A DNA stretch of 64,000 nt from ZYF759 sp046297455 (GTDB taxonomy: Bacteria > Pseudomonadota > Alphaproteobacteria > Rhizobiales > Rhizobiaceae): assembly GCA_046297455.1 (NCBI GenBank), contig JBKBIT010000006.1, positions 62,001 through 126,000 on the forward strand, written 5' to 3'. Shown here piece after piece: positions 43,227 to 51,725 of this stretch; positions within the stretch are counted from its first letter, which is position 1; each line of letters begins with the position of its first letter. The notes below the pieces were generated by a model. It ran no database searches, was not told where the DNA came from, and worked only from the letters and a program-made list of their open reading frames with translations. The position numbers and the translations under genes are program-made.

Positions 43227-43712
43227 ATGGCACGGCTCGCTAGCCTTCTCATATTGCTGGCCGCTTTCTGGCTCCTCTTGTCGGGCCTGTATTATGCGTG
43301 GCTCCTGATCGTCGGCCTGCTGGTCGTGATCCTGGTGGCATGGACCGCCTGGCGCATGGGCCTCGTCGACGAAGAAGGCCTCCCGCTGAAGCTTTCGGCG
43401 GGCGCACTCACATACTGGCCCTGGCTCTGTTTCGAGATCGTCAAATCCGCGCTTGTCGTCACGCGTATCATTCTCGATCCCAAACTGCCTATTTCGCCGA
43501 CAATTGTTCGTATCAAGGGCAGTCAAAAAACGGCGGCCGGCTTCACCACCTATGCCAATTCCCTTACGCTGACACCCGGCACCATTTCCATCGAGGCGAC
43601 CGGCTCCAGTCGTGAAATCCTCGTTCACGCCCTGACCGGCGATCTGGCACGCGAGCTCGAAGAGGGCTCGCTCGATCGTCGCGTTTCAAAATTCGAAGGC
43701 AGCGCGTCATGA
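43227..43712 (+). CDS. mnhE: Mrp-type antiporter subunit E (MnhE)
   Basis: 161 aa. Two N-terminal membrane spans (SLLILLAAFWLLLSGLYYAW and WLLIVGLLVVILVAWTAW) and the MnhE core EIVKSALVVTRIILDPKLPI with NSLTLTPGTISIEATG downstream. First gene of the ten-gene antiporter operon; its stop overlaps mnhF by four bases. Confidence 0.93.
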   Translation: MARLASLLILLAAFWLLLSGLYYAWLLIVGLLVVILVAWTAWRMGLVDEEGLPLKLSAGALTYWPWLCFEIVKSALVVTRIILDPKLPISPTIVRIKGSQKTAAGFTTYANSLTLTPGTISIEATGSSREILVHALTGDLARELEEGSLDRRVSKFEGSAS

Positions 43713-43996
43713 TGTTTGCAGTCGCTGCCGTTGCCGTGATGGTAGCGCTGGCACTCGCCGTTGCGCGGGCGCTGGCCGGTCCAACCGTCTTTGATCGTCT
43801 TGTTGCCGCCAACAAGATCGGAAACGGCGTCATTTTGCTTCTGGCGCTGTTCGGCTTCATGACCGGGCGCCCCGAGTTCCTCGACATCGGCATTCTTTAC
43901 GGTCTACTCAACATCATTGCCGTCTTTGCGGTGCTCAAGTTCCTGCGCTACGGCGACCTGTCCCGTTCGGGTGGCGAGGAGCCGGAAAACTCATGA
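43709..43996 (+). CDS. mnhF: Mrp-type antiporter subunit F (MnhF)
   Basis: 95 aa with three membrane spans. Signature RALAGPTVFDRLVAANKIGN and EFLDIGILYGLLNIIAVFAV are typical of MnhF. Overlaps both neighbours by four bases. Confidence 0.93.
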   Translation: MMFAVAAVAVMVALALAVARALAGPTVFDRLVAANKIGNGVILLLALFGFMTGRPEFLDIGILYGLLNIIAVFAVLKFLRYGDLSRSGGEEPENS

Positions 43997-44439
43997 TCGG
44001 CATCGTCATCGACGCACTCAGCTGGATTTTGCTGCTGGCCGGAAGCTTCTTCCTCATCGTGGGGGCCATCGGGCTCAACAGGATGCCGGACGTCTTCAGT
44101 CGGCTTCAGGCGACCGGCGTCAGCGACACGGTCGGAGCTGGCTTCCTTTTCATCGGCATGATGCTGCAGGCCGGCTTCACGCTGGTCACCGTCAAGCTGG
44201 TCTTTATCCTCCTGATCTTCCTGTTCACCGCGCCGGTCGCCACCCATGCAGTGACGCGGGCGGCCTTGTCGGTAGGCGTCAGACCCAAGCTGTTCGATTC
44301 TGCCGGGCGCGAGCGGCGCGACGTGGTCGATGAAGTGCGCCGCGCCAAGACGGCTGCGCGACCGGAGCCCGCGACGAAACAGAAGGCGCAAAGCAAGGCC
44401 GCGCCCCGCAAGAAGGGAGGCTCGTCATCGAAGCGCTGA
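43993..44439 (+). CDS. mnhG: Mrp-type antiporter subunit G (MnhG)
   Basis: 148 aa. The MnhG core is LIVGAIGLNRMPDVFSRLQA and GMMLQAGFTLVTVKLVFILL, then FLFTAPVATHAVTRAA, followed by a longer basic C-terminal tail (ATKQKAQSKAAPRKKGG), which is an unusual addition. Confidence 0.93.
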   Translation: MIGIVIDALSWILLLAGSFFLIVGAIGLNRMPDVFSRLQATGVSDTVGAGFLFIGMMLQAGFTLVTVKLVFILLIFLFTAPVATHAVTRAALSVGVRPKLFDSAGRERRDVVDEVRRAKTAARPEPATKQKAQSKAAPRKKGGSSSKR

Positions 44440-44444
44440 TCAAC

Positions 44445-44966
44445 ATGGGGCTGCTGACGCTGCTTGCGCTCACAGCCGTGGGAATTGTCCGGCTGAGGAA
44501 CCTGTTCGCCGTCGTCATTCTGGGCGCGGTCTACAGCTTCCTCATCGCTACGGTATTCCTGGTGCTGGACGCGCCCGATGTCGCGATGACCGAGGCCGCA
44601 GTAGGCGCCGGCATTTCGACTGTCATGCTGCTTGCTGTTCTGCATCTGACCAAGACCGAGGAAGGCAAGCCGCGTCAACCGCAGATCCTGCCGATCTTCG
44701 TTTCTGTGGTGACGGGTGCGGCATTGGTCTACGGCACCTGGGACCTGCCACCCTTCGGATCGCCGGACACGCCCGTGCACACCCATATTGGGCCGTATTA
44801 TCTCGAGCAGTCGATCCCCGACACGGGCGTCCCCAATGTCGTGGCATCGGTGCTGACCACATATCGCGGTTTCGATACGCTGGGCGAGGTTATCGTCATC
44901 TTCACCGCCGGCATCGGCGTCCTGTTGCTCCTGGGTCGCGCGCGGCGACCCGGAAGAAAGCAGTAG
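44445..44966 (+). CDS. DUF4040 membrane subunit (MrpA C-terminal domain as a separate protein)
   Basis: 173 aa from the ATG at 44445. The DUF4040/MbhD-type start (LLTLLALTAVGIVRLRNLFA) and AVYSFLIATVFLVLDAPDVA, AMTEAAVGAGISTVMLLAVL are characteristic. The second half (TYRGFDTLGEVIVIFTAGIG) matches the MbhE-type region, with TYRGFDTLGE as its hallmark. In Mrp these are parts of MrpA; here they stand apart, as in archaeal membrane-bound hydrogenase operons. A GGAGG six bases before an ATC codon at 44427 hints that translation could begin six codons earlier. Confidence 0.88.
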   Translation: MGLLTLLALTAVGIVRLRNLFAVVILGAVYSFLIATVFLVLDAPDVAMTEAAVGAGISTVMLLAVLHLTKTEEGKPRQPQILPIFVSVVTGAALVYGTWDLPPFGSPDTPVHTHIGPYYLEQSIPDTGVPNVVASVLTTYRGFDTLGEVIVIFTAGIGVLLLLGRARRPGRKQ

Positions 44967-44975
44967 GAGACCGAC

Positions 44976-45395
44976 ATGCGTCTCGACGTTCTTCTGCGCG
45001 TTATCGCAAAACTGCTCATTCCGTTCATCGCGGTGTTCGGCTTCTATGTGCATTTCCACGCCGAATACAGCCCCGGCGGCGGCTTCCAGGCAGGTGTCGT
45101 GGTCGCCGCAGCGGTCATTCTCTACGCGCTGATCTTTGGCCTTGGCGAAGCACAGCGCATTGTCCCGGTTCGCGTCGTCGAATTGCTAATGGGCGTAGGC
45201 GCGCTGATCTTCCTTGGGATAGGCGTCATCACCTGGCTGTATGGCGGCAACTATCTCGACTATTACGCGCTGCCGATCGCCGATCCGCAGATCTCGCAGC
45301 AGGTTGGCATCATTCTGATCGAGGTCGGCGTGTTGTCCGCTGTCACCGGGGCCATCCTCGCCATCTTCTATGCGTTCGCGGGCCGGGGGCGATAA
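44976..45395 (+). CDS. mnhB: Mrp-type antiporter subunit B (MnhB)
   Basis: 139 aa. The MnhB signature is FYVHFHAEYSPGGGFQAGVV followed by VAAAVILYALIFG and LLMGVGALIFLGIGVITWLYG. Polytopic, with the HxHGHxxPGGGFQGG-type motif shared with Mrp/Mbh complexes. Its stop shares a base with mnhC. Confidence 0.94.
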   Translation: MRLDVLLRVIAKLLIPFIAVFGFYVHFHAEYSPGGGFQAGVVVAAAVILYALIFGLGEAQRIVPVRVVELLMGVGALIFLGIGVITWLYGGNYLDYYALPIADPQISQQVGIILIEVGVLSAVTGAILAIFYAFAGRGR

Positions 45396-45760
45396 TGGGC
45401 CTGATCGAAGAAATCATCCATCACTACAATCACTGGGTCTCCATCTTCCTGATGGTGTGTGGCCTCTACATTGTGGTTGCACGCGGCAACATGGTGAAGA
45501 AGCTGGTTGGCCTCACCGTCTTCCAGACTGCGGTATTCCTGCTCTACATCACGCCCGGCAAAATCCTTGGCGGGACGGCGCCCATCATCGCTGACGGAAT
45601 GGGCAACTACGCCAACCCGCTGCCGCACGTGCTCATCCTCACGGCCATCGTTGTGGGCGTTGCGACGCTTGCCGTCGGGCTGGCGCTCGTGGTGCGCATC
45701 AACGAGGCATTCGGGACGATCGAGGAAGAAGAAATCTTCGAGAAGGGCGAACAGGAATAA
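45395..45760 (+). CDS. mnhC: Mrp-type antiporter subunit C (MnhC, NuoK-like)
   Basis: 121 aa with three spans, related to NuoK. Signature VARGNMVKKLVGLTVFQTAV and NPLPHVLILTAIVVGVATLA followed by ALVVRINEAFGTIEEEE. Coupled to both neighbours by one-base overlaps. Confidence 0.94.
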   Translation: MGLIEEIIHHYNHWVSIFLMVCGLYIVVARGNMVKKLVGLTVFQTAVFLLYITPGKILGGTAPIIADGMGNYANPLPHVLILTAIVVGVATLAVGLALVVRINEAFGTIEEEEIFEKGEQE

Positions 45761-47247
45761 TGATCGAGGCACAGCTGCCTGCCCTGCAGATTGTTCTGCC
45801 GCTGATCGGCGCGACTTTGTGCGCCATCATCGACCGTCCGCGCGTAGCCTATGTGATCGCGCTGATCACCAGCGTCCTGATGCCGGTCATCGCGGGGAGC
45901 CTGCTCGTCCAGGTTCTCAGCGAGGGGACCATCTCCTACGCCATGGGCGGCTGGGCACCGCCAATCGGGATCGAATACCGGATCGATGTCGCGAACGCTT
46001 TCGTGCTTCTTCTCCTGTCGGTCATTGCAGCGCTGATCATGCCCTATGCTGCGCGCAGCGTGGCAGCCGAAATACCCGACAACAAGCAGGCCTGGTTCTA
46101 CAGCATGTATCTGCTGTGCCTGGCGGGACTGCTCGGCATCACGATCACTGGCGATGCCTTCAACGCCTTCGTCTTCCTCGAGATTTCCTCGCTGTCGACC
46201 TATGTCATGATCGCCATGGGCAAGGACAGGCGCGCCCTTCTCGCTGCCTTCCAGTATCTGGTCATGGGCACGATCGGTGCGACCTTCTACGTCGTCGGCG
46301 TCGGACTGCTCTACACGATGACCGGCACGCTGAATTTCGCCGACATCGCGATGCGCATCCAGGAACTCGACATAGGATCGTCGCGGCCCGTGCTGGCGGC
46401 ACTGGCCTTCATTACCGTCGGTCTTGGCCTGAAGGTTGCCCTGTTCCCTCTGCACGCATGGCTGCCTAATGCCTATGCCGGCGCGCCGTCGGTCACGACG
46501 GCCTTCCTGGCTGCCACCGCCACGAAGGTGGCGGTCTATCTGCTGCTGCGCTTTTTCTACACCATCTTTGGCTTTGAGGTGGTGTTCGAGCTTCACCCAG
46601 TCGGAGAGGTTCTTCTCATCCTTTCCATCGCGGGCATGTTCGCGGCATCGCTGATCGCGATCTTCCAGGACAACATCAAGCGCATGCTGGCCTGGTCGTC
46701 GGTAGCGCAGATCGGTTACATCACGCTCGGCGTATCCCTGGCCAATGCGACCGGCCTGACAGGCGCACTTGTGCATCTGTTCAACCACGCAATGATCAAG
46801 GGTGGCCTGTTCTTTGCGGTCGGCGGCATCGCGCTGATGGCAGGTGCCGTCAAGACCTCAGAACTGGCCGGTATCGGCCGTCGCATGCCGCTTACGATGG
46901 CAGCCTTCGTGATCGCCGGCCTGTCGCTTGTCGGCGTACCGGGCACGGTCGGCTTCGTGTCGAAGTGGTATCTCGTGCTCGGTGCCTTCGAAGCCGGACT
47001 GTGGTGGGTTGCCTTCCTCGTGCTCATCACCTCGCTGATGGCCGTCGTCTATCTCGGACGTTTTGTGGAGATCGCCTATTTCCGTGAGCCCACAGGCGGC
47101 GCGGCCGCAGCTTCGGATCCGCCGCTCTCGATGCTGGTACCCACCTGGATCCTGGTGGTGGCCTGCGTCATGTTCGGCCTCAACGCCGAGCTGACGGCCG
47201 GCACCGCGGGCATGGCCGCTGAAGTACTGATCGAGGGGCTGAGATGA
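45760..47247 (+). CDS. mnhD: Mrp-type antiporter subunit D, first NuoL/M/N-like copy (MnhD)
   Basis: 495 aa, about 14 membrane spans. Proton-channel Glu and Lys sites fit the family: NAFVFLEISSLSTYVMIAMG, LGLKVALFPLHAWLPNAYAG and FQDNIKRMLAWSSVAQIGYI followed by HLFNHAMIKGGLFFAVGGIA. It is a proton/cation translocating subunit. Next gene starts inside its stop. Confidence 0.94.
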   Translation: MIEAQLPALQIVLPLIGATLCAIIDRPRVAYVIALITSVLMPVIAGSLLVQVLSEGTISYAMGGWAPPIGIEYRIDVANAFVLLLLSVIAALIMPYAARSVAAEIPDNKQAWFYSMYLLCLAGLLGITITGDAFNAFVFLEISSLSTYVMIAMGKDRRALLAAFQYLVMGTIGATFYVVGVGLLYTMTGTLNFADIAMRIQELDIGSSRPVLAALAFITVGLGLKVALFPLHAWLPNAYAGAPSVTTAFLAATATKVAVYLLLRFFYTIFGFEVVFELHPVGEVLLILSIAGMFAASLIAIFQDNIKRMLAWSSVAQIGYITLGVSLANATGLTGALVHLFNHAMIKGGLFFAVGGIALMAGAVKTSELAGIGRRMPLTMAAFVIAGLSLVGVPGTVGFVSKWYLVLGAFEAGLWWVAFLVLITSLMAVVYLGRFVEIAYFREPTGGAAAASDPPLSMLVPTWILVVACVMFGLNAELTAGTAGMAAEVLIEGLR

Positions 47248-48704
47248 ACGCCGACAGTCTGATAGCGCTGGCGCTTGTCATCCCCTTTGCAGGCGCGCTG
47301 CTGATCCCTCTCGCTCGTTCCGCGCCAAACCTGCGCGAAGCGGTGACGCTGACCACGGCAGGCGCATTGTTCGTCACCGTGGCCATGCTTCTCGTGGAAG
47401 TCTGGAATGGCGCCCGACCCTCATTCGATCTTCTTGAGGTGACGCCGGGACTGGAGATCGCCTTCCAGATCGAACCGCTGGGGATGCTGTTTGCGACGAT
47501 CGCGTCGACCCTGTGGATCGTGAATTCGGTCTATTCGATCGGCTATATGCGCGGGAACAACGAACCGCGGCAAACCTCGTTCTATGTCTGCTTCGCCATC
47601 GCGCTCTTCGCAACGATCGGCATCGCCTTCTCGGCCAACCTGTTCACGCTGTTCCTGTTCTATGAACTGCTCAGCGTCTCGACCTATCCCCTCGTCGCAC
47701 ACAAGGGCAACGAGGCCGCCAAGCGTGGCGCCCGCGTCTATCTGCTGATGCTGATCGGTGCTTCGCTGGTCTTCTTCCTGCCGGCGATCGTGTGGACCTA
47801 CGTGCTGGCCGGCACGCTCGATTTCGTGCCTGGCGGCATCCTGCAGGGCAATGTCGGTCCGGTGGCGGCCGGTCTGCTGCTGGCGCTGTTTGCCTTTGGC
47901 ATCGGCAAGGCCGCGGTCATGCCGATGCATTACTGGCTTCCCACGGCAATGGTGGCGCCGACGCCCGTCAGCGCGCTTCTGCATGCCGTCGCGGTCGTCA
48001 AGGCCGGCGTCTTCACCGTGTCGAAGGTGATCTTCTACATCTTCGGGCTGGAATTCCTGACAGAGACAGGCGCCAGCGAGTGGCTGATCATCCTGTCGTC
48101 CTTCGGATTGCTTATGGCCTCGCTGGTCGCCATCCAGAAGGACAATCTAAAAGCTCGGCTGGCCTATTCCACCGTCAGCCAGCTTGCCTATGTCGTTCTT
48201 GCCGCCGCACTGGCCACCCCGACGGCCATGCTCGGCGCGGGTCTCCACATCGCCATGCACGCTGCCGGCAAGATCACGCTCTTCTTCTGTGCCGGAGCGA
48301 TCTACACGGCAACCAAGAAGACCGAGATCAGCCAACTGGATGGTCTCGGCTGGCGGATGCCCTTTACCATGTTCGCCTTCTTCCTCGGCGCGCTGAGCGT
48401 CATCGGCGTCCCGCCGCTGGGCGGCATCTGGAGCAAATGGCACATCATGCAGGGCGCCTACGAAGCGGAGTACATCTTCGTGGTCGCGGCGCTGATGATC
48501 AGCACGCTTCTGAACATCGCCTATCTTCTGCCGCCGGTCATCCGCGCCTTCCTCATGCCGCCCAAGGACGGCTACGAGGGCGGCATCAAGGAAGCGCCAC
48601 TGCCGTCGGTTCTGGCGCTCTCAGTCACCGCGCTCTTCTGCGTCCTTCTCTTCTTCAATGCCGGAGCGGTGGCCACGCTGCTCAGTGGCATGTTCGTGAA
48701 CTGA
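47244..48704 (+). CDS. Second NuoL/M/N-like antiporter subunit (MnhD family)
   Basis: 486 aa. Channel motifs are LFTLFLFYELLSVSTYPLVA, GIGKAAVMPMHYWLPTAMVA and IQKDNLKARLAYSTVSQLAY with HIAMHAAGKITLFFCAGAIY. Sequence differs widely from the flanking copies, so this is an old paralogue, not a recent duplicate. In Mrp the role of a large first channel is taken by MrpA; this protein may be its functional counterpart. Confidence 0.92.
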   Translation: MNADSLIALALVIPFAGALLIPLARSAPNLREAVTLTTAGALFVTVAMLLVEVWNGARPSFDLLEVTPGLEIAFQIEPLGMLFATIASTLWIVNSVYSIGYMRGNNEPRQTSFYVCFAIALFATIGIAFSANLFTLFLFYELLSVSTYPLVAHKGNEAAKRGARVYLLMLIGASLVFFLPAIVWTYVLAGTLDFVPGGILQGNVGPVAAGLLLALFAFGIGKAAVMPMHYWLPTAMVAPTPVSALLHAVAVVKAGVFTVSKVIFYIFGLEFLTETGASEWLIILSSFGLLMASLVAIQKDNLKARLAYSTVSQLAYVVLAAALATPTAMLGAGLHIAMHAAGKITLFFCAGAIYTATKKTEISQLDGLGWRMPFTMFAFFLGALSVIGVPPLGGIWSKWHIMQGAYEAEYIFVVAALMISTLLNIAYLLPPVIRAFLMPPKDGYEGGIKEAPLPSVLALSVTALFCVLLFFNAGAVATLLSGMFVN

Positions 48705-48715
48705 GGCTGACAGAG

Positions 48716-48967
48716 ATGGCACTCGGCAGATTTCTTGAATACCTCGTCGACAACCGGCGCATCCTGGCCTGGATCATGTACGGCGTCCTCGCTCTCCTCG
48801 TCGTCCTCGATTTCCTGATCCCGTCGGGATATGACCGTTTCTGGTGGGAGTCGGTGGGCGGTTTCGGCGCGATCTACGGCTTCATTTCCTGCACGCTGAT
48901 CATCGTGGTTTCGAAGGCGCTGGGCAAGGTGTTCCTCAACCGGCCGGAGGACTACTACGATGATTGA
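48716..48967 (+). CDS. Small membrane protein between the second and third antiporter subunits
   Basis: 83 aa from the ATG at 48716, with CAGAG just before it. Two spans are visible (ILAWIMYGVLALLVVLDFLI and FGAIYGFISCTLIIVVSKAL), and the C-terminus is RPEDYYDD. It overlaps the next gene by eight bases, which shows it belongs to the operon. I do not recognise a named subunit; its position is like that of accessory small subunits in complex I-related systems. Confidence 0.75.
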   Translation: MALGRFLEYLVDNRRILAWIMYGVLALLVVLDFLIPSGYDRFWWESVGGFGAIYGFISCTLIIVVSKALGKVFLNRPEDYYDD

Positions 48968-50651
48968 GACCTTTGGCTGGATTCACCCCTCCTTCGTCCT
49001 CATCCTGGGCGCCCTCGTCATTCCCTTCGTGAAGGGGTTGGCGCGCAAGGTCTATCTTGTCGGGCTGCCGTTGGTAGTGCTGGCACTCATCCTGACCCAG
49101 GCGCCCGGAACCTACGGCACGGTTCCGCTGCTCGAGTTCGATCTCACCTTCGGCAGGGTCGACGCGCTCAGCCTCGTGTTTGCAAATGTCTTCGGCATCA
49201 TCCTTGTTGTCGGTGCCATCTATGCACTGCACGTCGACGACACACTCCAGCATGTCGCCGGCTACATCTATGCCGGTTCGGCGCTGGGCGTGATCTTCGC
49301 CGGAGATCTGATCACGGTCTACATCTTCTGGGAGATGATGGTCTTCTCATCGGTTTGGCTGATCTGGTGCCGGCGCGATGAGGTCTCCTGGGCTGCCGGT
49401 TGGCGCTACACGCTCGTGCATGCGGCCGGCGGCGTGCTGCTGCTGGGCGGCATCATCCTCTATTTCCTCGAGACGGGAACCACGTCCTTCGACGCGCTCC
49501 AGGATGTCGGCCTGGCCTTCTACCTGATCCTCATCGGCTTCATGATCAATGCAGCGGTGCCGCCGCTGCATGCCTGGCTCACGGATGCCTATCCCGAAGC
49601 CACGATCACCGGTGCGATCCTGCTGAGCGCGTTCACGACCAAGACGGCGGTCTACACGCTGATCAGGGGCTATCCCGGCACCGAGATTCTCATCGTACTC
49701 GGCGTCATCATGGCGCTGTGGGGCGTTGTCTACGCAGTTCTGGCCAACGACATAAGGCGGCTGCTCGCCTACCATATCGTCAGCCAGGTCGGGTACATGG
49801 TCGCGGGCGTGGGGCTCGGAACGGCGATGGCGCTCAACGGCGCGGCCAGCCACGCTTTCGCGCATATTCTCTACAAGGCGCTCCTGTTCATGGGCGCCGG
49901 CGCGGTCATCCACATGACCGGCAAGTCGAAGCTGACGGAACTCGGCGGCATCTACAAGTACATGCCCATGACGTTCCTGCTCTACATGGTGGGCGGCTTC
50001 GCGATCTCGGCCTTCCCGCTCACCAGCGGCTTCGTCACCAAGACGATGATCATCGACGCAGCCGCGCGCGAAGGGATTGCCTGGATGTGGCTGCTGTTGT
50101 CGCTCGCATCCGCAGGTACCTTCCTGCATACCGGCCTCAAGCTCCCCTACTTCACCTTCCTCGGTAAGGATTCGGGCCTCCGCCCCAAGGAAGCGCCGAC
50201 CAACATGCTGATCGCCATGGGCATCGCGGCGTTCCTCTGCATCTTCATCGGCGTCTATCCGCAGTGGGTCTATTCCATGATGCCGACGCCGGTTGCCTAC
50301 AACGCCTACACGGCCGGGCATGTGCTCTGGGAACTGCAGGTGCTGCTCTTCACCGGTCTCGCCTTCTTCCTGCTGCTGAAATATGCAGGCGGCGAGCGCA
50401 AGATCAGCCTGGATACCGACTGGTTCTACCGCCGCCTTGGCTGGGATATTGCACAAGCCGTCGTGCGGGCCGCAACGGCAGCCCGGGCGTGGGCACTCGG
50501 TCTCGCGCAGCAGGGACTGACCGGCGCGTTCCAGCGCGTCTATCGCTATGTCGGACCGGGGGGCATTCTGGCTCGCAACTGGTCGACCGGCGCCATGGCG
50601 TTCTGGACTACCGTTCTTCTTGCCGTTTGGCTTCTGGCCTATTTGTTGTGA
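48960..50651 (+). CDS. Third NuoL/M/N-like antiporter subunit
   Basis: 563 aa, the largest copy. Motifs include DLITVYIFWEMMVFSSVWLI, FMINAAVPPLHAWLTDAYPE and NDIRRLLAYHIVSQVGYMVA plus ASHAFAHILYKALLFMGAGA. An extra C-terminal amphipathic stretch (FYRRLGWDIAQAVVRAATAA) and a last span (AFWTTVLLAVWLLAYL) resemble the NuoL lateral helix region. End of the operon; 149 nt then separates it from msrB. Confidence 0.92.
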   Translation: MIETFGWIHPSFVLILGALVIPFVKGLARKVYLVGLPLVVLALILTQAPGTYGTVPLLEFDLTFGRVDALSLVFANVFGIILVVGAIYALHVDDTLQHVAGYIYAGSALGVIFAGDLITVYIFWEMMVFSSVWLIWCRRDEVSWAAGWRYTLVHAAGGVLLLGGIILYFLETGTTSFDALQDVGLAFYLILIGFMINAAVPPLHAWLTDAYPEATITGAILLSAFTTKTAVYTLIRGYPGTEILIVLGVIMALWGVVYAVLANDIRRLLAYHIVSQVGYMVAGVGLGTAMALNGAASHAFAHILYKALLFMGAGAVIHMTGKSKLTELGGIYKYMPMTFLLYMVGGFAISAFPLTSGFVTKTMIIDAAAREGIAWMWLLLSLASAGTFLHTGLKLPYFTFLGKDSGLRPKEAPTNMLIAMGIAAFLCIFIGVYPQWVYSMMPTPVAYNAYTAGHVLWELQVLLFTGLAFFLLLKYAGGERKISLDTDWFYRRLGWDIAQAVVRAATAARAWALGLAQQGLTGAFQRVYRYVGPGGILARNWSTGAMAFWTTVLLAVWLLAYLL

Positions 50652-50799
50652 TATCTTCCGCAACGACCTGACCCTGATATCCAGGCCAGGTCGTCGCGGT
50701 GCCGGGGGCACCGTCCTTGAAGGACGTTTTGCCACTAGATGCTGACAAGGGCAGGTTGACGCCCTACATCTGGCTCACATCGTCTTGGAGAACCTCACC

Positions 50800-51207
50800 A
50801 TGTCAGCTGGCACCCTGCCCAAGATCAGCAAATCCGACGAGGAATGGCGCGCAGAACTGACGCCGGAGCAGTATCAGGTCACCCGTCGCCACGGCACTGA
50901 ACGTGCCTTCACCGGGCCCTGGCTCGACAATAAGGAGCCCGGCCTCTACCGCTGCATCTGCTGCAACCGGCCGCTCTTCCGCTCCGAAACCAAATACGAA
51001 TCCGGCTCGGGCTGGCCAAGCTTCTTCGCTCCCGTCGACGAGACCGCCATCGCGGAACACGAAGACCGCTCGCACATGATGGTTCGCACGGAAATCCGCT
51101 GTGCCGATTGCGATGCGCATATTGGCCATGTCTTTCCCGATGGCCCACAACCGACAGGTCTGCGCTACTGCACCAATGGCCACGCTCTCGCCTTCGACAG
51201 GGACTGA
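50800..51207 (+). CDS. msrB: Peptide-methionine (R)-S-oxide reductase MsrB
   Basis: 135 aa from the ATG at 50800 (GGAG nine bases before); a TTG at 50785 is less likely. Zinc pairs are in LYRCICCNRPLF and IRCADCDAHIGHVF, substrate motif SGSGWPSFF, and the catalytic Cys in LRYCTNGHAL. Cytoplasmic repair of oxidised methionine. Confidence 0.95.
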   Translation: MSAGTLPKISKSDEEWRAELTPEQYQVTRRHGTERAFTGPWLDNKEPGLYRCICCNRPLFRSETKYESGSGWPSFFAPVDETAIAEHEDRSHMMVRTEIRCADCDAHIGHVFPDGPQPTGLRYCTNGHALAFDRD

Positions 51208-51223
51208 GCCCGGATGGGCTCAG
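51204..51223 (+). terminator. Hairpin overlapping the msrB stop
   Basis: CTGAGCCCGGATGGGCTCAG is a perfect 8-bp stem with a four-base loop that includes the msrB stop codon. No T-run follows, so Rho-independent termination is not certain; it may act as a bidirectional barrier between convergent genes. Confidence 0.45.
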
Positions 51224-51237
51224 TGTCAACGTCAGTT

Positions 51238-51606
51238 TCAATGGGGGGCTATGTAGCGGCCATAAACCCAGCCGGTGACGAAGGTACCGTCGCGACGCGG
51301 ATCGTGCCAGACCTCGCACCAGCGGTAGCGGACTGCCTGGGTTTGCTGTGCCGGGGGCAGGTGCTGGATGTTCAAGAGGTTGAGGTCATTCGTGCATCGG
51401 CCCGTCATCGCCAGCACGGTGCCGTTGGGATAGCCGGCCTGCTTCTGGGACGTGCTCGCCGGGTAGGCCCTGACGTTCAGGATATCGCCCCACGCAACAT
51501 TGGCGACCTGCCAGGCACTAAAGGTAGTGGCGCCGGCCACGCTGGAACCCAGCATGATCGTCGCAGCGAGCGTGGGCAGCATGGCCTTCTTCATGGTGTT
51601 GTACAT
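51238..51606 (-). CDS. Secreted SH3-like small protein
   Basis: 122 aa. GGAGG seven bases before the ATG at 51606 supports that start. Signal peptide AMLPTLAATIMLGSSVAGA, then a bacterial SH3-type fold (WGDILNVRAYPASTSQKQAG; WCEVWHDPRRDGTFVTGWVY; GRYIAPH). DILNVRAYP and the GWVYGRY end are the common SH3_3 hallmarks. Periplasmic; partner unknown. Confidence 0.82.
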   Translation of the reverse strand: MYNTMKKAMLPTLAATIMLGSSVAGATTFSAWQVANVAWGDILNVRAYPASTSQKQAGYPNGTVLAMTGRCTNDLNLLNIQHLPPAQQTQAVRYRWCEVWHDPRRDGTFVTGWVYGRYIAPH

Positions 51607-51725
51607 GTTCGATCCTCCTCCAGGGGGTTTTCAACGATTTGCCCGTCGACCATCGCCCGTTCGGCTTGAACGCCGTCTGAGAGCGACATTCATCAAGAAT
51701 TCACATCCACCCAAAGAGCCCGATC

